From Siphonodentalium dalli (taxonomy: Eukaryota > Mollusca > Scaphopoda > Gadilida > Siphonodentaliidae), in NCBI GenBank assembly GCA_032622095.1, contig CP136069.1:17809326-17873325 (forward strand): 64,000 bases of DNA. Direction: 5' to 3'. The position numbers and the translations under genes were made by a program. The notes under the pieces are model-generated. The model made no database searches and was not told where the DNA came from. It saw only the letters and a list, made by a program, of their open reading frames with translations. Shown piece by piece: positions 46,105 to 58,400 of this stretch. The first letter of the stretch is position 1; each line of letters begins with the position of its first letter.

Positions 46105-48029
46105 TTAAGTAAACATGTATTTATCAAGCTACATTGACCCTCCCTGTACAAAATGGATTATCACATTGAGTTATTAAAGCGTACATTGGAATAGTATATT
46201 TTTCATCTGGAGGAGTGTTGAGGAATTGTAAGCAGACGACAGACAAATGAAGAGATAATAAAGGTGCAGAAGAATTTATATTGATTGGTGGGTGGGAACT
46301 ATTCAGATAATAAATTCAACAAGCGACCTATGGCAGTTTTTGAACTTATCTGAACATTACCTATTACAGCCAATATTCGCTTTTAAAATTTCCCCGGTAT
46401 CGAAATAGGCCGATAACTACTCTAAGTATCGTTCTACGGACATTACGTGGCAAAGAAAGATGTATAATATACAACATTGATCCCTGTATTTGGGTCCCAT
46501 ATATAGCTAGTCCAACAAATTAGACTATTCGGATTAAGATATATTTTAATATTTGGACATTTACGATTATCTTAATCCTTATAGTCTCATAAATGAGCTG
46601 AAAGCCCATTTAGCACAGATTTTGAAGCAGGTCAACACCAGTGACCACGGTTATGACCCCTTCAAAATACCATTTTCTCTTATATTTTCTACAAATACAT
46701 GAGTCTTACCTGTAGCGGAGATAGTATTCTTTGTGTTCGTATATAGATTGTGATATAAAAGTTTTCAGAATTACAGATTTGTTAGTTTAATCACGGAGTG
46801 TAAAATATATCACCATTTTCGAAAACAAACGAATGGAATGACGTCACGCTTCTAAAATAAAGGCCATGCAAATTGATTACTCGTAAAAATCAGGATATAC
46901 CGTGCATATCTGGAAATATCAACTGGGTCAAAGTGTTGTCATTTATAGACAGCATATTATCGCCAAAGGTTGTTTGTTTGATAAATAACAATTATAAGGG
47001 TCTGTTTGTCCCAATTTGTTGACATTTTCATCATACTAATGTTTTTATCAACATGATGCCATTGACATTTATGTACACACAATAAAGATGCCCTTTCTTA
47101 AGTAAACAATATTTGAAGGGGTATGGACATTATTTTATTATTTTTTAAATGCAAATTGATTACTTTTAAAAATCGTAATAGTCTATGCTTTATGATTAAC
47201 TGGACGCTTGGTCTTTCAAGCTTTCCCGCACGTCAAGATTCGACGAGAGTATGATATGCATGGCACAATAGTTATTATTATTAGTCACTTATGTGGATTA
47301 TATTCGTATTGCTGTGGATTTTCGGGTACGTAAATTAGTTGTATTCGATGAATTCCACGACCACCTACCCCATGAAATGTTCACAAGTCGAAAACTATGA
47401 CCAAACGCCGGAACATATGTTCGATATTTTGGCATAAAAGCAACACATTTCTAGTGATGAACAGATTAACTGAAACGGCACTTGGCCTATATTTTCGTTT
47501 GCCTGTTTATAATCGACATCGGGAATAAAATCCTGCCGTTCCGATGGTGGTACGTTGCGATTATTTCCGCTTTTTCCAGTAAAGTGAGAAAACGGTAAAT
47601 AAACGTTCAAATACACAGTTGTGTTAATGTCTTCTACGGTAAAATAATATATGGTCGTTAATACGGTCAATATGTGTTAAAACGTACATTGGAAGACTTA
47701 ATTGGAGATAAATTAAAGTATGTACGTACGGTACCGTACCGAAAATAGTTCACTGACTGTGTTAAGTATTCATTGGAAATTACATAATTGGGATTAGACC
47801 GGCCGACATATTATTGAAACAGAAAACCAAAAACGATAAATTATGTAGAAGAATTGAACCCGTATACACGTATGCATTTTCGTAGCTGTATCATTCTCAA
47901 TTATCAAAGCGAAGGTAGTTTTTATATGCATATAATACGAGACCACGTGGCGGCAAATATCCGATAATAAATTGCGCCCAAAATCGCATTTAGCCGTCTG
48001 CTATGAAACTTCTAGCAATTTCGACGACC
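46105..48029. other. Non-coding sequence
   Basis: A foldback hairpin at 46508-46590 has an inverse-oriented relative at 49384-49467. A repeat at 46375-46500 is shared with 53830-53945 (TATCGAAATAGG..., TTTGGGTCCCA). No gene is recognised. Confidence 0.6.
46508..46590. other. Foldback hairpin, copy 1
   Basis: GACTATTCGGATTAAGATA pairs with TATCTTAATCCTTATAGTC; the loop includes TAATATTTGGACATTTA. The copy at 49384-49467 is in reverse orientation. Confidence 0.82.
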
Positions 48030-48690
48030 ATATATATATATATATATATATATCTATTATATATTTTGGAAGATCTCTTTTTGTGTGTGTGTGTCTGTGT
48101 GTCTGTCTGTCTGTGTGTTCGCGATGAACTCGAAAACGGCCAAGCCGATTTCGATGAAACTTGGTATGTGGGGATATTTTCGGCCGGCGGGTGGCATGGG
48201 CCTATTAATTTGTCCGTGCGACGTGACCTTGACCTTGAAATCGGGTCATTTCAAGGTCAAACGCCCGAATATCACGGGATTTCGATGAACCTTGGTATGT
48301 GGGGGTACTTTCTTATGGCGAGTCTCATAAGCATATTCATTTGCCCGTGCGACGTGACCTTGACCTTGAAATCGAGTAACTTCAAGGTCAAATCGCCAAT
48401 TTTGATGGGATTTCGACGAAATTTGATACGTGGGGTTACTTTTGTCCACTGATTGTTTTGGACGGGTCCAATCGTGACCCTGACCAGACCTTGACCTTCA
48501 AAATGATCAATTCAAGGTCAAATCGGGTAAAACCGGATGGATTTCGACGGTCACGTTTGTCGGGTACTTTTGTCCGGCAGTGTTTTTGGACTGGTCAAAT
48601 CGTGACCCCACTTGACCTTAACCTTCAAAATGGACAATTCAAGGTCAAAGCCCGGACGAAGTCGGGTCACCTTCTAGTATATATATATAT
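48030..48690 (+). mobile_element. Helentron/Pearl-like element with 131-bp tandem core
   Basis: A TA microsatellite (48032-48052) and a TG/GTCT microsatellite (48083-48117) precede four units of about 131 bp (starts near 48148, 48280, 48411, 48541) with TTTCGATGAAACTTGGTATG. The end carries the hairpin CCCGGACGAAGTCGGG (48651-48666), then CTAGTATATA. Each unit contains TCAAGGTCA. Confidence 0.6.
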
Positions 48691-49383
48691 ACATATATAT
48701 ATTCCCCCCCCCCAAATCGATTCATCACTACAACTTTCACATTAAATAGGACTACACTTGTAATACTCGCATATCAACAAATTCAACCTGGTAGGCATAA
48801 ACTTTACAAGCTTTGTAACTAAAGGCCTACTGGACACCCACCACCCACAAAAGCTTTCTTTACGTCTCTGTATGTGGCTTGACAACCAGTTAGCGTTTGT
48901 ATGTAGCACTTCCTACATATATACTTACTATATATATGTCATCAAAACTCATTCACTCCGTAAAATGATAAGTATATATAGTTCCCATAATGTCCATAAA
49001 AATCAGCCTGTTCCTACGTGGTCTGGATCAATGAAACTGCGAAATCAGTTTGGTGTGGCCTAAATAAATTATGTAATTTCGCGTATTTTCCCAGATTTCT
49101 GATTTATTACGCATGCGCGTACTTCGTTATATCCTGAGCGCTCACAAGCGCAGACGATTTAAATATATATGTCGGTTGTCTTCTGATAACATTTTATGGA
49201 TTAATAGTGACACAAATTTATGCTAGTTAGTTCAGTCATGATATTTAACATTCCAACAAAAGGTATGTGTTTTTTATTTATAGTTTTATATGTGTCATTA
49301 GATGTGAACAATGAAATTTAAAGGGGCAGGTCCTTGCCGAACATAATTTGCGGGTTCGTTGCAAGTAACGTTTTCACGTTCTG

Positions 49384-49467
49384 TATTAGACGATGAGGAA
49401 TTAAGACAACATAAATGTCCAAATATTAAAATATGTCTTAATCCGAATCGTCTAATTTGTTGGACTA
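49384..49467. other. Foldback hairpin, copy 2
   Basis: This is the reverse-orientation relative of 46508-46590, sharing AAATGTCCAAATATTAAAAT. Confidence 0.82.
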
Positions 49468-49635
49468 ATATACATGTAGATCATGCCACGAATCTCTACT
49501 CTGGGTAACGCCTGTAGAGATCATATTCCACCAGTACAAATCCTGGGAAGTTTTTGACGTTTTGACAGGGAACCTTATAAAGTCGAAAAAATAACACACG
49601 GCTATAAATCAACAGGACCCGCCACTTATTCTCAG

Positions 49636-49887
49636 TTATTACTACTTGTTCCTGAATAATGTACTTCACTGCAGGTGAAGGTCCCAACTCGAAATTGCAT
49701 GCTTTAAGTGAATTTATGAACGATTTTGCTTTTCGACGCTTAAAATTATGGAATTTTTCCTGGGTAATTAATTCAATGTTTATTGCGATATCGTCTCACA
49801 AGAGTCAGAGAAAAGCATGCAATTTCGAGTTGGGACCTTCACCTTCAGTGAAGTACATTTTTAAGGAACAAATAATAAATAAGAAAT
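49636..49887. mobile_element. Foldback MITE
   Basis: Arms of about 75 bp: GTACTTCACTGCAGGTGAAG pairs with CTTCACCTTCAGTGAAGTAC, and GTCCCAACTCGAAATTGCAT pairs with its complement. It lies about 30 bp before the decayed lectin exon copy. Confidence 0.85.
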
Positions 49888-49914
49888 ATATAAGAAATAT
49901 ATTCGATTGTAGTT

Positions 49915-50040
49915 TCGATTGTAGTTTCGATTGCCTATTCACATTTCGGGAGATGCGTACTGGGTACACTGATTGGTAGTCGATGCCACTCACACAACAA
50001 ATACAATTCATCATGGGAAGACGCTGCTATCTTATGTGCT
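49915..50040 (+). pseudogene. Decayed copy of CTLD-C exon 1
   Basis: The stretch matches the 5' flank and first third of the exon at 50565: TTTCGATTGCCTATTCACAT, then TTGGTAGTCGATG and CATCATGGGAAGACGCTGCT. The acceptor AG is mutated (TTTCGG instead of TTTCAGG) and about 6 bp are deleted near the first cysteine. Similarity fades after about 50040. It is therefore a non-functional exon duplicate. The preceding GATTGTAGTTTC unit is repeated. Confidence 0.85.
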
Positions 50041-50528
50041 CAACTCAACGAGCACTATTTTTATTATTGCTAAAAATGTTAGAAATTGTTTTTAAAAATG
50101 AAATAAAAAATGGTAAAGAATGTAATAAATAATGATACAAAATTAGAAAATTGTTACATAATATAAGAAAAAATTATACAAATTGATAAAGAATGTAAGA
50201 TAAAAAGACTCAAAAAATGACAAAATTGTTAAAGAATGTAAGAAAAAATGATAAAAATGATAAATTGTTAAAGAATATAATATAAAATGATAAAAATTGT
50301 TATAGAATGTAATATAAAATTATAAAAAATGATAAAAATTGTTAAATAATATAAGAAAAATGATAAAAACGATAAAATTTATTAAAGAATGTAAGAAAAA
50401 TTGTTAAAAAAAAAATGTTAGGCCAATGCATTCTCTTATATATGCGAGGCTACCTATGGCCGACTCGCATATATAAGAGAATGCATTGGCACAGGGCCTT
50501 AATGTTGCGCCGGCGCATCTGCCGTCAT
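50041..50528. mobile_element. Family-P MITE between duplicated exons
   Basis: A TA-rich degenerate array with AATGATAAAAATTGTTAAAG units (50090-50410) is followed by the family palindrome at 50424-50491 and a GC-rich end. It separates the decayed exon copy from the intact exon; no clear TTAA ends are visible. Confidence 0.72.
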
Positions 50529-50564
50529 CGGTATTGTAGTTTCGATTGCCTCTTCACATTTCAG

Positions 50565-50795
50565 GAGATACGTACTGCACGGATGGGTACACTCTGATTG
50601 GTAGTCGATGTTACTCACTCAACGAACACAAATCATCATGGGAAGACGCTGCTAACTTATGCGCTGGACAAAATGCAACATTGGCAACGATCAAAGATTA
50701 TGCCACGAACGCAGTTATTGCGAATATGGTCGCCAGCACACACCATGCTCATTGGATCGGTGGACATGAAGTTGATAACTGGAAATGGGTTAACG
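50565..50795 (+). CDS. CTLD-C exon 1 (N-terminal two thirds)
   Basis: The 231-bp exon is phase 1-1. It encodes D-T-Y-C-T-D-G-Y-T-L-I-G-S-R-C-Y (long-form N-terminal pair), then S-S-W-E-D-A-A-N-L-C, A-T-L-A-T-I, H-W-I-G-G and W-K-W-V-N. These are the standard landmarks of a C-type lectin domain, from strand 1 through the W-I-G core. The acceptor is CACATTTCAG/GA at 50564/50565 and the donor is AACG/GTGAAT at 50795/50796. Possible glycosylation at N-A-T. A decayed partial duplicate lies about 650 bp upstream, with a MITE between the two. Confidence 0.88.
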
Positions 50796-51883
50796 GTGAA
50801 TGTTACATTATTAATTATTAGTACATGTATCTCTTTTCTTGTTGGGGCCCCGGTTGTGTCGAATTATACATATCAACAGCGTACATCATATTTACTAACA
50901 TTAACAGCGATGGGCTAGGCCCTAGTTGTGTGGGACAAAATTCGCGTGTTTGACAATGATTTATGTGAAAAAATAAGAACCATGTTCTTCTATCACTGCG
51001 CTTTAATCCCAATAATAAGAGGGGGAAATGTTTTCTGGGCAATATATATTTCGTAATTTCGTGACTGGCCAAAGGCATGACAAAGAAACAATTATTTTTG
51101 ACATGCTTTCCTGTATTTTACTCAATTCACTACTCAAATCCAACACAGTCAATTGAATTTTGGGTGGCGCAAGGGTGTATCGCATTACGATAAACATGAC
51201 ACCCCCCTTAGAGTGATACACGTGTGTAAATCGTATACCTGTGATATTCACTATTCTGTGAGTTCAGGGGCTCTATACAGGAGGAATAACCATAGGTCCC
51301 CTGGTGCGACAACACTACAATAAGATATACCTTAATACAAGGTTTATATCTATCGGACTATTCTGTATGAGCGAAAGCATGTATTATTATGGGTGAACAC
51401 ATGTAATTATCATACTTGTTAAGTTTATCGCCTATTATTATGTAATATAATTTAATTACTGCTATATATATAAACATGCATATGCATATGAAATTAACAA
51501 TGATGAATGTGACATCCAAATGTGTGTACATAGTGTATATACGTTTTGCTTGTTTCACTGTTGTGTGACTTTTGCAATAAATAAATCAATCACCTTTATT
51601 GAGCAAACGTATTTGCGATCAAAATTCATCAATAGCCCCTGTGCATTAGATAATGCCACATACCCAGTTCTTTAGACCATACTCGTACCTTTAATTTGGT
51701 GCATCTCCCGCGTCAATGCATGGAAAATCACCACAGATATACAGATATATATATGAATATGTGCACACTTTCGAAATCGGACAAACCCTTGAACAGATTC
51801 CCATCAAATATAGCAGAGTACTACTGAAGAATTCCACTTGTCACAATGATTCACAATGATAAGATAAGATAAGATAATTGTAT

Positions 51884-52636
51884 ATATGAGGTACGGCACA
51901 GCAGCAATGTTATATATTTTATGCCTCCGAAACATGGCGAGCATTGCTCTTAGAACATGCTTGGGACTATACAACACACCAGGCGCCTATTTTTAGAAGC
52001 AAATTTGATTTTTGAGACAATGCAATTTTTTTTAGATTGGGTGGGATACGAACCCCGGCCCGACGGCGAGCGCGCCTTGCGACTCAAAGTCCGACGTCAA
52101 TACCACACGGCCACCGAAGCAACCCCAAAAAGGAAGCTCGAATGACCGCTGTATTCCGACGTCGCACTTAGGACACTATATTCACATTTTAAGGCCACTA
52201 TATATATGTATATAGGAGGTACGGCACAGCAGCAATGTTATATATTTTATGCCTCCGAAACATGGCGAGCATTGCTCTTATAACATGTTTGGGACTATAC
52301 AACACACCAGGCGCCTATTTTTAGAAGCAAATTTGATTTTTGAGACAATGCAATTTTTTTTAGATTGGGTGGGATACGAACCCCGGCCCGACGGCGAGTG
52401 CGCCTTGCGACTCAAAGTCCGACGTCAATACCACACGGCCACCGAAGCAACCCCAAAAAGGAAGCTCGAATGACCGCTGTATTCCGACGTCGCACTTAGG
52501 ACACTATATTCACATTTTAAGGTCTCTATATATATGTATAATTATAGGAGATACGGAACAGCAGCAATGTTATATATTTTATGCCTCCGAAACATGGCGA
52601 GCATTGCTCTTAGAACATGCTTGGGACTATACAACA
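51884..52636 (-). mobile_element. tRNA-derived SINE-like trimer with target-site duplication
   Basis: There are two full units of about 330 bp (51888-52215, 52216-52547) and a truncated third (52548-52636), over 95% alike by eye. On the minus strand each full unit has TGGCCGTGTGGTA (A-box-like, 52101-52113 in unit 1) and GGTTCGTATCC (B box, 52043-52053), the spacing of a tRNA-type pol III promoter. A perfect 15-bp repeat, ATAAGATAATTGTAT, flanks the whole array (51869-51883 and 52637-52651). Plus-strand frames here are shadows. Confidence 0.78.
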
Positions 52637-53241
52637 ATAAGATAATTGTATTGGCAAAACATCCTTATAAGGACAGTATGCATACATAATAACCGATAAT
52701 TGTACATTGTGTATTGAAATATATATAATGATATCAATAAATGGTAGTGTATAACCCCAGTAAAGCTGAATGTGCATAGGATCGTCTCGTCTGTATCTAT
52801 TCGTTGATTTATGTTACAATGCTCATCGCGTGCGGAGAATAATCTTCGGATCATATGACAAATTGAAGTGCATATATTTGAAGTATTGACTTTGACAAGC
52901 TGTTCAGTTTGGGTCATGCTTTCAAAGTCTGGGAATTGTGCCTTCATAATGTTTGTGAGTTCGATACGTGGTGTGCGCAAAGCACTGCATTCTAAAACAA
53001 AGTGGTTTCCGTCTTCAATAGCACCATCGGAACAAAATATACAGAGTCTTTGTTCCAATGCCGTCGGCGGTTGAGTGTGGGGTTCTTTTTCAATAGCCAA
53101 TTTATGATTATTTATTCGCAGTCTAGTGAAAATGATGCTATTTTCTATTGATATTGTGTGAAGAAGATAAGGTTCTATTTCGTACTTAATTGAAAAGTCG
53201 GTATGTTCGTAACTTATTACTTCCCGTTTTTGAACATTCAT
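52637..53241 (-). mobile_element. LINE C-terminal fragment
   Basis: The minus-strand frame has L-R-I-N-N-H-K-L-A-I-E, R-L-C-I-F-C, E-D-G-N-H-F-V-L-E-C. This is the C-x2-C...H-x4-C region that closes ORF2 of many non-LTR elements. GATAA-type repeats at 51860-51880 look like its 3' tail, split off by the SINE insertion. Confidence 0.75.
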
Positions 53242-54297
53242 CAGTGAGACTCTGTCTAAAATATATATAATATTCTTCAGTAAGATTTCTTTTGAATTGA
53301 CTCAAAACGGGACCTGGGTTATGCATCACTTACGGGGTTTGAATGCTTGGTCCTATTTGTATGATCTCAGCTGTACAAATTATGCAGTAGTACTATGCTA
53401 AATTTGATGTGAATCTGTGCAAGGGTTTGTCCGGTTTAGAAAGTGTCCACATGTTTATATATATATTTGGCGATCTCCCCCTATCGATGCGGGATTTACA
53501 CCAAATTAAGGGTGCTAATATGGTCTAAAGAACTGGGCATGTTGAAATATATTATGCACAGTGGATATTGATGAATTTTGATCGCAAATGAGTATGCTAA
53601 ATATAGGTCCGATAGATATAAACATTGTATTAAGGTAAATACTCATGGTAGTGTTGTCCCACCAGGGGGACTATGAGAATAACCTTCTGCAATGGGTTTT
53701 ATGATAGTGACCTCGATTTCAATTTTTGCGTTCTGCAATGAACTACGCATCTTGTTTGTCTTTGACATTTGAAAGCCACTTGGCGGTTTGCGCTCCACAA
53801 TAGACATAAACGTATTTTGAATTTTTCTCAGTATCGAAATAGGTCAATAAATACCTTTCTACGAGCATTATGTAACCAAAAAAATACGCATTGAAGTAAT
53901 GAAAAATACAACCTTGAATACGGTGTTTGGGTCCCAAACCCAAAACAGCCATTTACACGACATGGAACAGAAAAGAGTGTTCCGTGGTTGTCTATTCCTG
54001 ATATGGTAGCAATAAAGAGCTTTTGTCTGACTTCTAGCGAAAAGTTGAAAACAGTTGAAAAATGGCTGTGACTTTGTCAAGTGTTTTTCAAAGCATATGA
54101 AGCCAGTATATCAATAGTTCGTTGTTTTTTTTTTGACCTATCGTATACGTCGCTCCAAATTACGTAGAAAAGAATTTGGAGGTTCGAATGAGCCATGTCA
54201 TTTTAAGTTGTTCGCAGAGTATACACTGATTCAGTCTGGTTGCTCCTAATACACACCAGGTCGTAATATCTAAGTGGACTTATTTAATCGATTTTAG

Positions 54298-54379
54298 GGC
54301 AACAAATTACTTACTTTGATTGGAATGAAGGTGAGCCGAATAACTGGAGCGGCCATATTGAGGACAGAATCATGCTGTT
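54298..54379 (+). CDS. CTLD-C exon 2 (sugar-binding EPN segment)
   Basis: The 82-bp exon has phase 1 entry and phase 2 exit. After the previous exon it reads Q-Q-I-T-Y-F-D-W-N-E-G-E-P-N-N-W-S-G-H-I-E-D-R-I, split here as Q-Q-I-T-Y-F-D-W, then N-E-G-E-P-N-N-W, then I-E-D-R-I-M-L. EPN is the mannose/glucose/fucose-type motif that contributes two calcium ligands. The position after E-D is normally cysteine but is Arg here. The acceptor is ATCGATTTTAG/GG at 54297/54298 and the donor is CTGTT/GTAAGT at 54379/54380. N-W-S is a possible glycosylation site. A 922-bp MITE starts 120 bp downstream. Confidence 0.88.
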
Positions 54380-54500
54380 GTAAGTCATATGTACATGTAG
54401 TGGTCATAAATGTATGTCATTCCCATTCAATCTGCAATAAAATGATGATTTATAATAAGGCCATGGAGTGAATTAATCGTACATATAACAACATCTAAGT

Positions 54501-55422
54501 TTAACACTTTGATGACTGGAGCTCCGCTGGTTCAACATTAAAGACACTGTGCAATGCATTATCTTGTACCATAGGTCGCCTCGCACATATAAGAGAATGC
54601 ATTCTCTTGTACCATAGGTCGCCTCGCACATGTAAGAGAATGCATTATCTTGTACCATATGTCGCCTCGCACATATAAGAGAATGCATTCGCTTGTACCA
54701 TGGGTCGCCTCGCACATATAAGAGAATACATTCGCTTGTACCATAGGTCGCCTCGCACATATAAGAGAATGCTGTTTTGTTGTACCATAGGTCGCCTCGC
54801 ACATATAAGAGGATTTATTGGCCTAACAATTTGTTAACATTTTTTATAAAATTTTCTTACATTCTTTAACAAATTTTATCAGTTTCTTGGCAGTTTTTTC
54901 TTATTATTTTTTTCTTACATTCTATAACAATTTTATCAGTTTTTCTTACATTCTTGAATTTTTTTTTTTTTACCATTTTTGATATTATTTACATTCTTTT
55001 ATCATTTTTTCTTACTTTCTTTAACATTTTTGATCATTATTTCTTACATTCTTTAACAATTTGTTATCATTTTTTCATACATTCTTTAACAATTATAAAA
55101 CATAATATAAGAGAATGCATTGGCCTAACAATTTTTATCAAATTTTCTTACATTCTTAAACAAATTTTATCATTTTCTTAGCAGTTTTTTCATATTATTT
55201 TTTCTTATATTCTTGAACAATTTTCTTGAAAAGTTTTTTTATCATTTTTTATCATTATTTCTTACATTCTTTAACAATTATAAAATATAATATAAAATTT
55301 GTTATGCCAATGCATTCTCTTGCATATGCGAGGCGACCTATGGTCGACTCGCAGTTATAAGATAATTCATTGGCAATGGGTTTTCGCAAAATTCTAGGAA
55401 GCTCCCGTCATGAAAGGGTTAA
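54501..55422. mobile_element. TTAA-flanked MITE (family P) with amplified arm
   Basis: The left end TTAACACTTTGATGACTGG and right end CCCGTCATGAAAGGGTTAA are inverted. The left palindromic arm is expanded into about six tandem 43-bp units (54548-54805, CCATAGGTCGCCTCGCACAT). The core is TA-rich with TTCTTACATTCTTTAACAA repeats, and the right palindrome lies at 55306-55372. Confidence 0.82.
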
Positions 55423-55440
55423 AATGCACTAATGTGCACA

Positions 55441-58400
55441 TTCAATACACTGTACAGCATGGAAAGGGATATATAATACACTGTACAGCATGGGAAGGGA
55501 TATAAAATACACTGTACAGCATGGGAAGGGATATAAAATACACTGTACAGCATGGGAAGGGATATACAATACACTGTACAGCATGGGAAGGGATATAAAA
55601 TACACTGTACAGCATGGGAAGGGATATACAATACACTGTACATCATGGTAAGGGATATACAATACACTGTACAGCATGGGAAGGGATATAAAATACACTG
55701 TACAGCATGGGAAGGGATATACAATACACTGTACATCATGGTAAGGGATATACAATACACTGTACAGCATGGGAAGGGATATAAAATACACTGTACAGCA
55801 TGGGAAGGGATATATAATACACTGTACAGCTTGGGAAGGGATATAAAATACACTTTACAGCATGGGAAGGGATATATAATACACTGTACAGCATGGGAAG
55901 GGATATAAAATACACTGTACAGCATGGGAAGGGATATACAATACACTGTACAGCATGGGAAGGGATATAAAATACACTGTACAGCATGGTAAGGGATATT
56001 CAATACACTGTACAGCATGGAAAGGGATATATAATACACTGTACAGCATGGGAAGGGATATACAATACACTGTACAGCATGGGAAGGGATATACAATACA
56101 CTGTACAGCATGGAAAGGGATATATAATACACTGTACAACATGGTAAGGGATATAAAATACACTGTACAGCTTGGAAAGGGATATATAATACACTGTACA
56201 GCATGGAAAGGGATATACAATACACTGTACTGCATGGAAAGGGATATATAATACACTGTACAGCATGGGAAGGGATATAAAATACACTGTACAGCTTGGA
56301 AAGGGATATATAATACACTGTACAGCATGGAAAGGGATATATAATACACTGTACAGCATGGTAAGGGATATTCAATACACTGTACAGCATGGAAAGGGAT
56401 ATATAATACACCGTACAGCATGGGAAGGGATATACAATACACTGTACATCATGGGAAGGGATATACAATACACTGTACAGCATGGGAAGGGATATACAAT
56501 ACACTGTACAGCATGGAAAGGGATATATAATACACTGTACAGCATGGGAAGGGATATAAAATACACTGTACAGCATGGGAATGGATATACAATACACAGT
56601 ACAGCATGGGAAGGGATATACAATACACTGTACATCATGTGAAGGGATATACAATACACCGTACAGCATGGGAAGGGATATACAATACACTGGACATCAT
56701 GTGAAGGGATATACAATACACCGTACAGCATGGGAAGGGATATACAATACACTTACAGCATGGTAAGGGATATACAATACACTGTACATCATGTGAAGGG
56801 ATATACAATACACTGTACAGCATGGTAAGGGATATACAATACACCGTACAGCATGGGGAGGGATATACAATACACTGTACAGTATGTGAAGGGAAATACA
56901 ACACACTGTACAGCATGGGAAGTGATATACAATACACTGTACAGCATGGTAAGGGATATAAATACAATGTACATCATGGGAAGGGATATACAATACACTG
57001 TACAGCTTGGGAATGATATACAATACACTGTACAGCTTGGGAAGGGATATACAATACACTGTACATCATGGGAAGTGATATACAATAAACTGTACAGCAT
57101 GGTAAGGGATATACAATACACTGTACATCATGGTAATGGATATACAATACACTGTACATCATGGGAATGGATATACAATACACTGTACATCATGGGAAGG
57201 ATATACAATACACTGTACATCATGGGAAGTGATATACAATACACTTTACATCATGGTAAGGGATATACAATACACTGTACATCATGGGAAGGGATATACA
57301 ATACACTGTACATCATGGGAAGGATATACAATACACTGTACATCATGGGAAGTGATATACAATACACTGTACAGCATGGTAAGGGATATACAATACACTG
57401 TACAGCATGTGAAGGGATATACAATACACTGTACATCATGGGAAGGGATATACAATTCACTGTACAGCATGGTAAGGGATATACAATACAATGTACAGCA
57501 TGTGAAGGGATATACAATACACTGTACATCATGGGAAGGGATATACAATACACTGTACAGCATGTGAAGGGATATACAATACACTGTACAGAATGTGAAA
57601 GGATATACAATACACTGTACAGCATGGGAAGGGATATACAATACAATGTTCAACATGGTAAGGGATATAAAATACACTGTACAGCATGGTAATGGATATA
57701 CAATACACTGTACAGCATGGTAAGGGATATACAATACACTGTACATCATGTGAATGGATATACAATACACTGTACAACATGGTAAGGGATATACAATTCA
57801 CTGTACAGCATGGTAAGGGATATACAATACACTGTACATCATGGGAAGGGATATACAATACACTGTACAGCATGGGAAGGGATATAAAATACACTGTACA
57901 GCATGGGAAGTGATATACAATACACTGTACAGCATGGTAAGGGTGATACAATACACTGTACATCATGGGAAGGGATATACAATACACTGTACAGCATGTG
58001 AAGGGATATACAATACACTGTACATCATGGGAAGGGATATACAATACACTGTACAGCATGGGAAGGGATATACAATACACTGTACAGCATGGTAAGGGAT
58101 ATACAATACACTGTACATCATGGGAAGGGATATACAATACACTGTACAGCATGGTAAGGGATATACAATACACTGTACATCATGCGAAGGGATATACAAT
58201 ACACTGTACAGCATGGTAAGGGATATACAATACACTGTACAGCATGGTAAGGGATATACAATACACTGTACAGCATGGTAAGGGATATACAATACACTGT
58301 ACAGCATGGTAAGGGATATACAATACACTGTACAGCATGGTAAGGGATATACACTACACTGTACAGCATGGTAAGGGATATACAATACACTGTACATCAT

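Larger units (their letters stand above)
50796..54297. other. Intron of CTLD-C with SINE and LINE
   Basis: It contains the SINE-like trimer (51884-52636) and a LINE tail (52637-53241). Segments 50796-51860 and 53242-54290 show no exon or array; 53830-53945 is a dispersed repeat shared with 46375-46500. Confidence 0.65.

Noticed and set aside
52021-52120. Functional tRNA gene
   Set aside because: A and B boxes are present on the minus strand, but I could not fold a proper acceptor stem and anticodon arm, and the sequence is repeated inside larger units, so SINE is the better call.
51957-52473. Two near-identical plus-strand frames of 62-74 codons
   Set aside because: Antisense translations of the SINE-like repeat with tRNA-type promoter boxes.
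54473-54804. Minus-strand frames with repeated C-E-A-T-Y-G strings
   Set aside because: Translation of the 43-bp array in a MITE arm.
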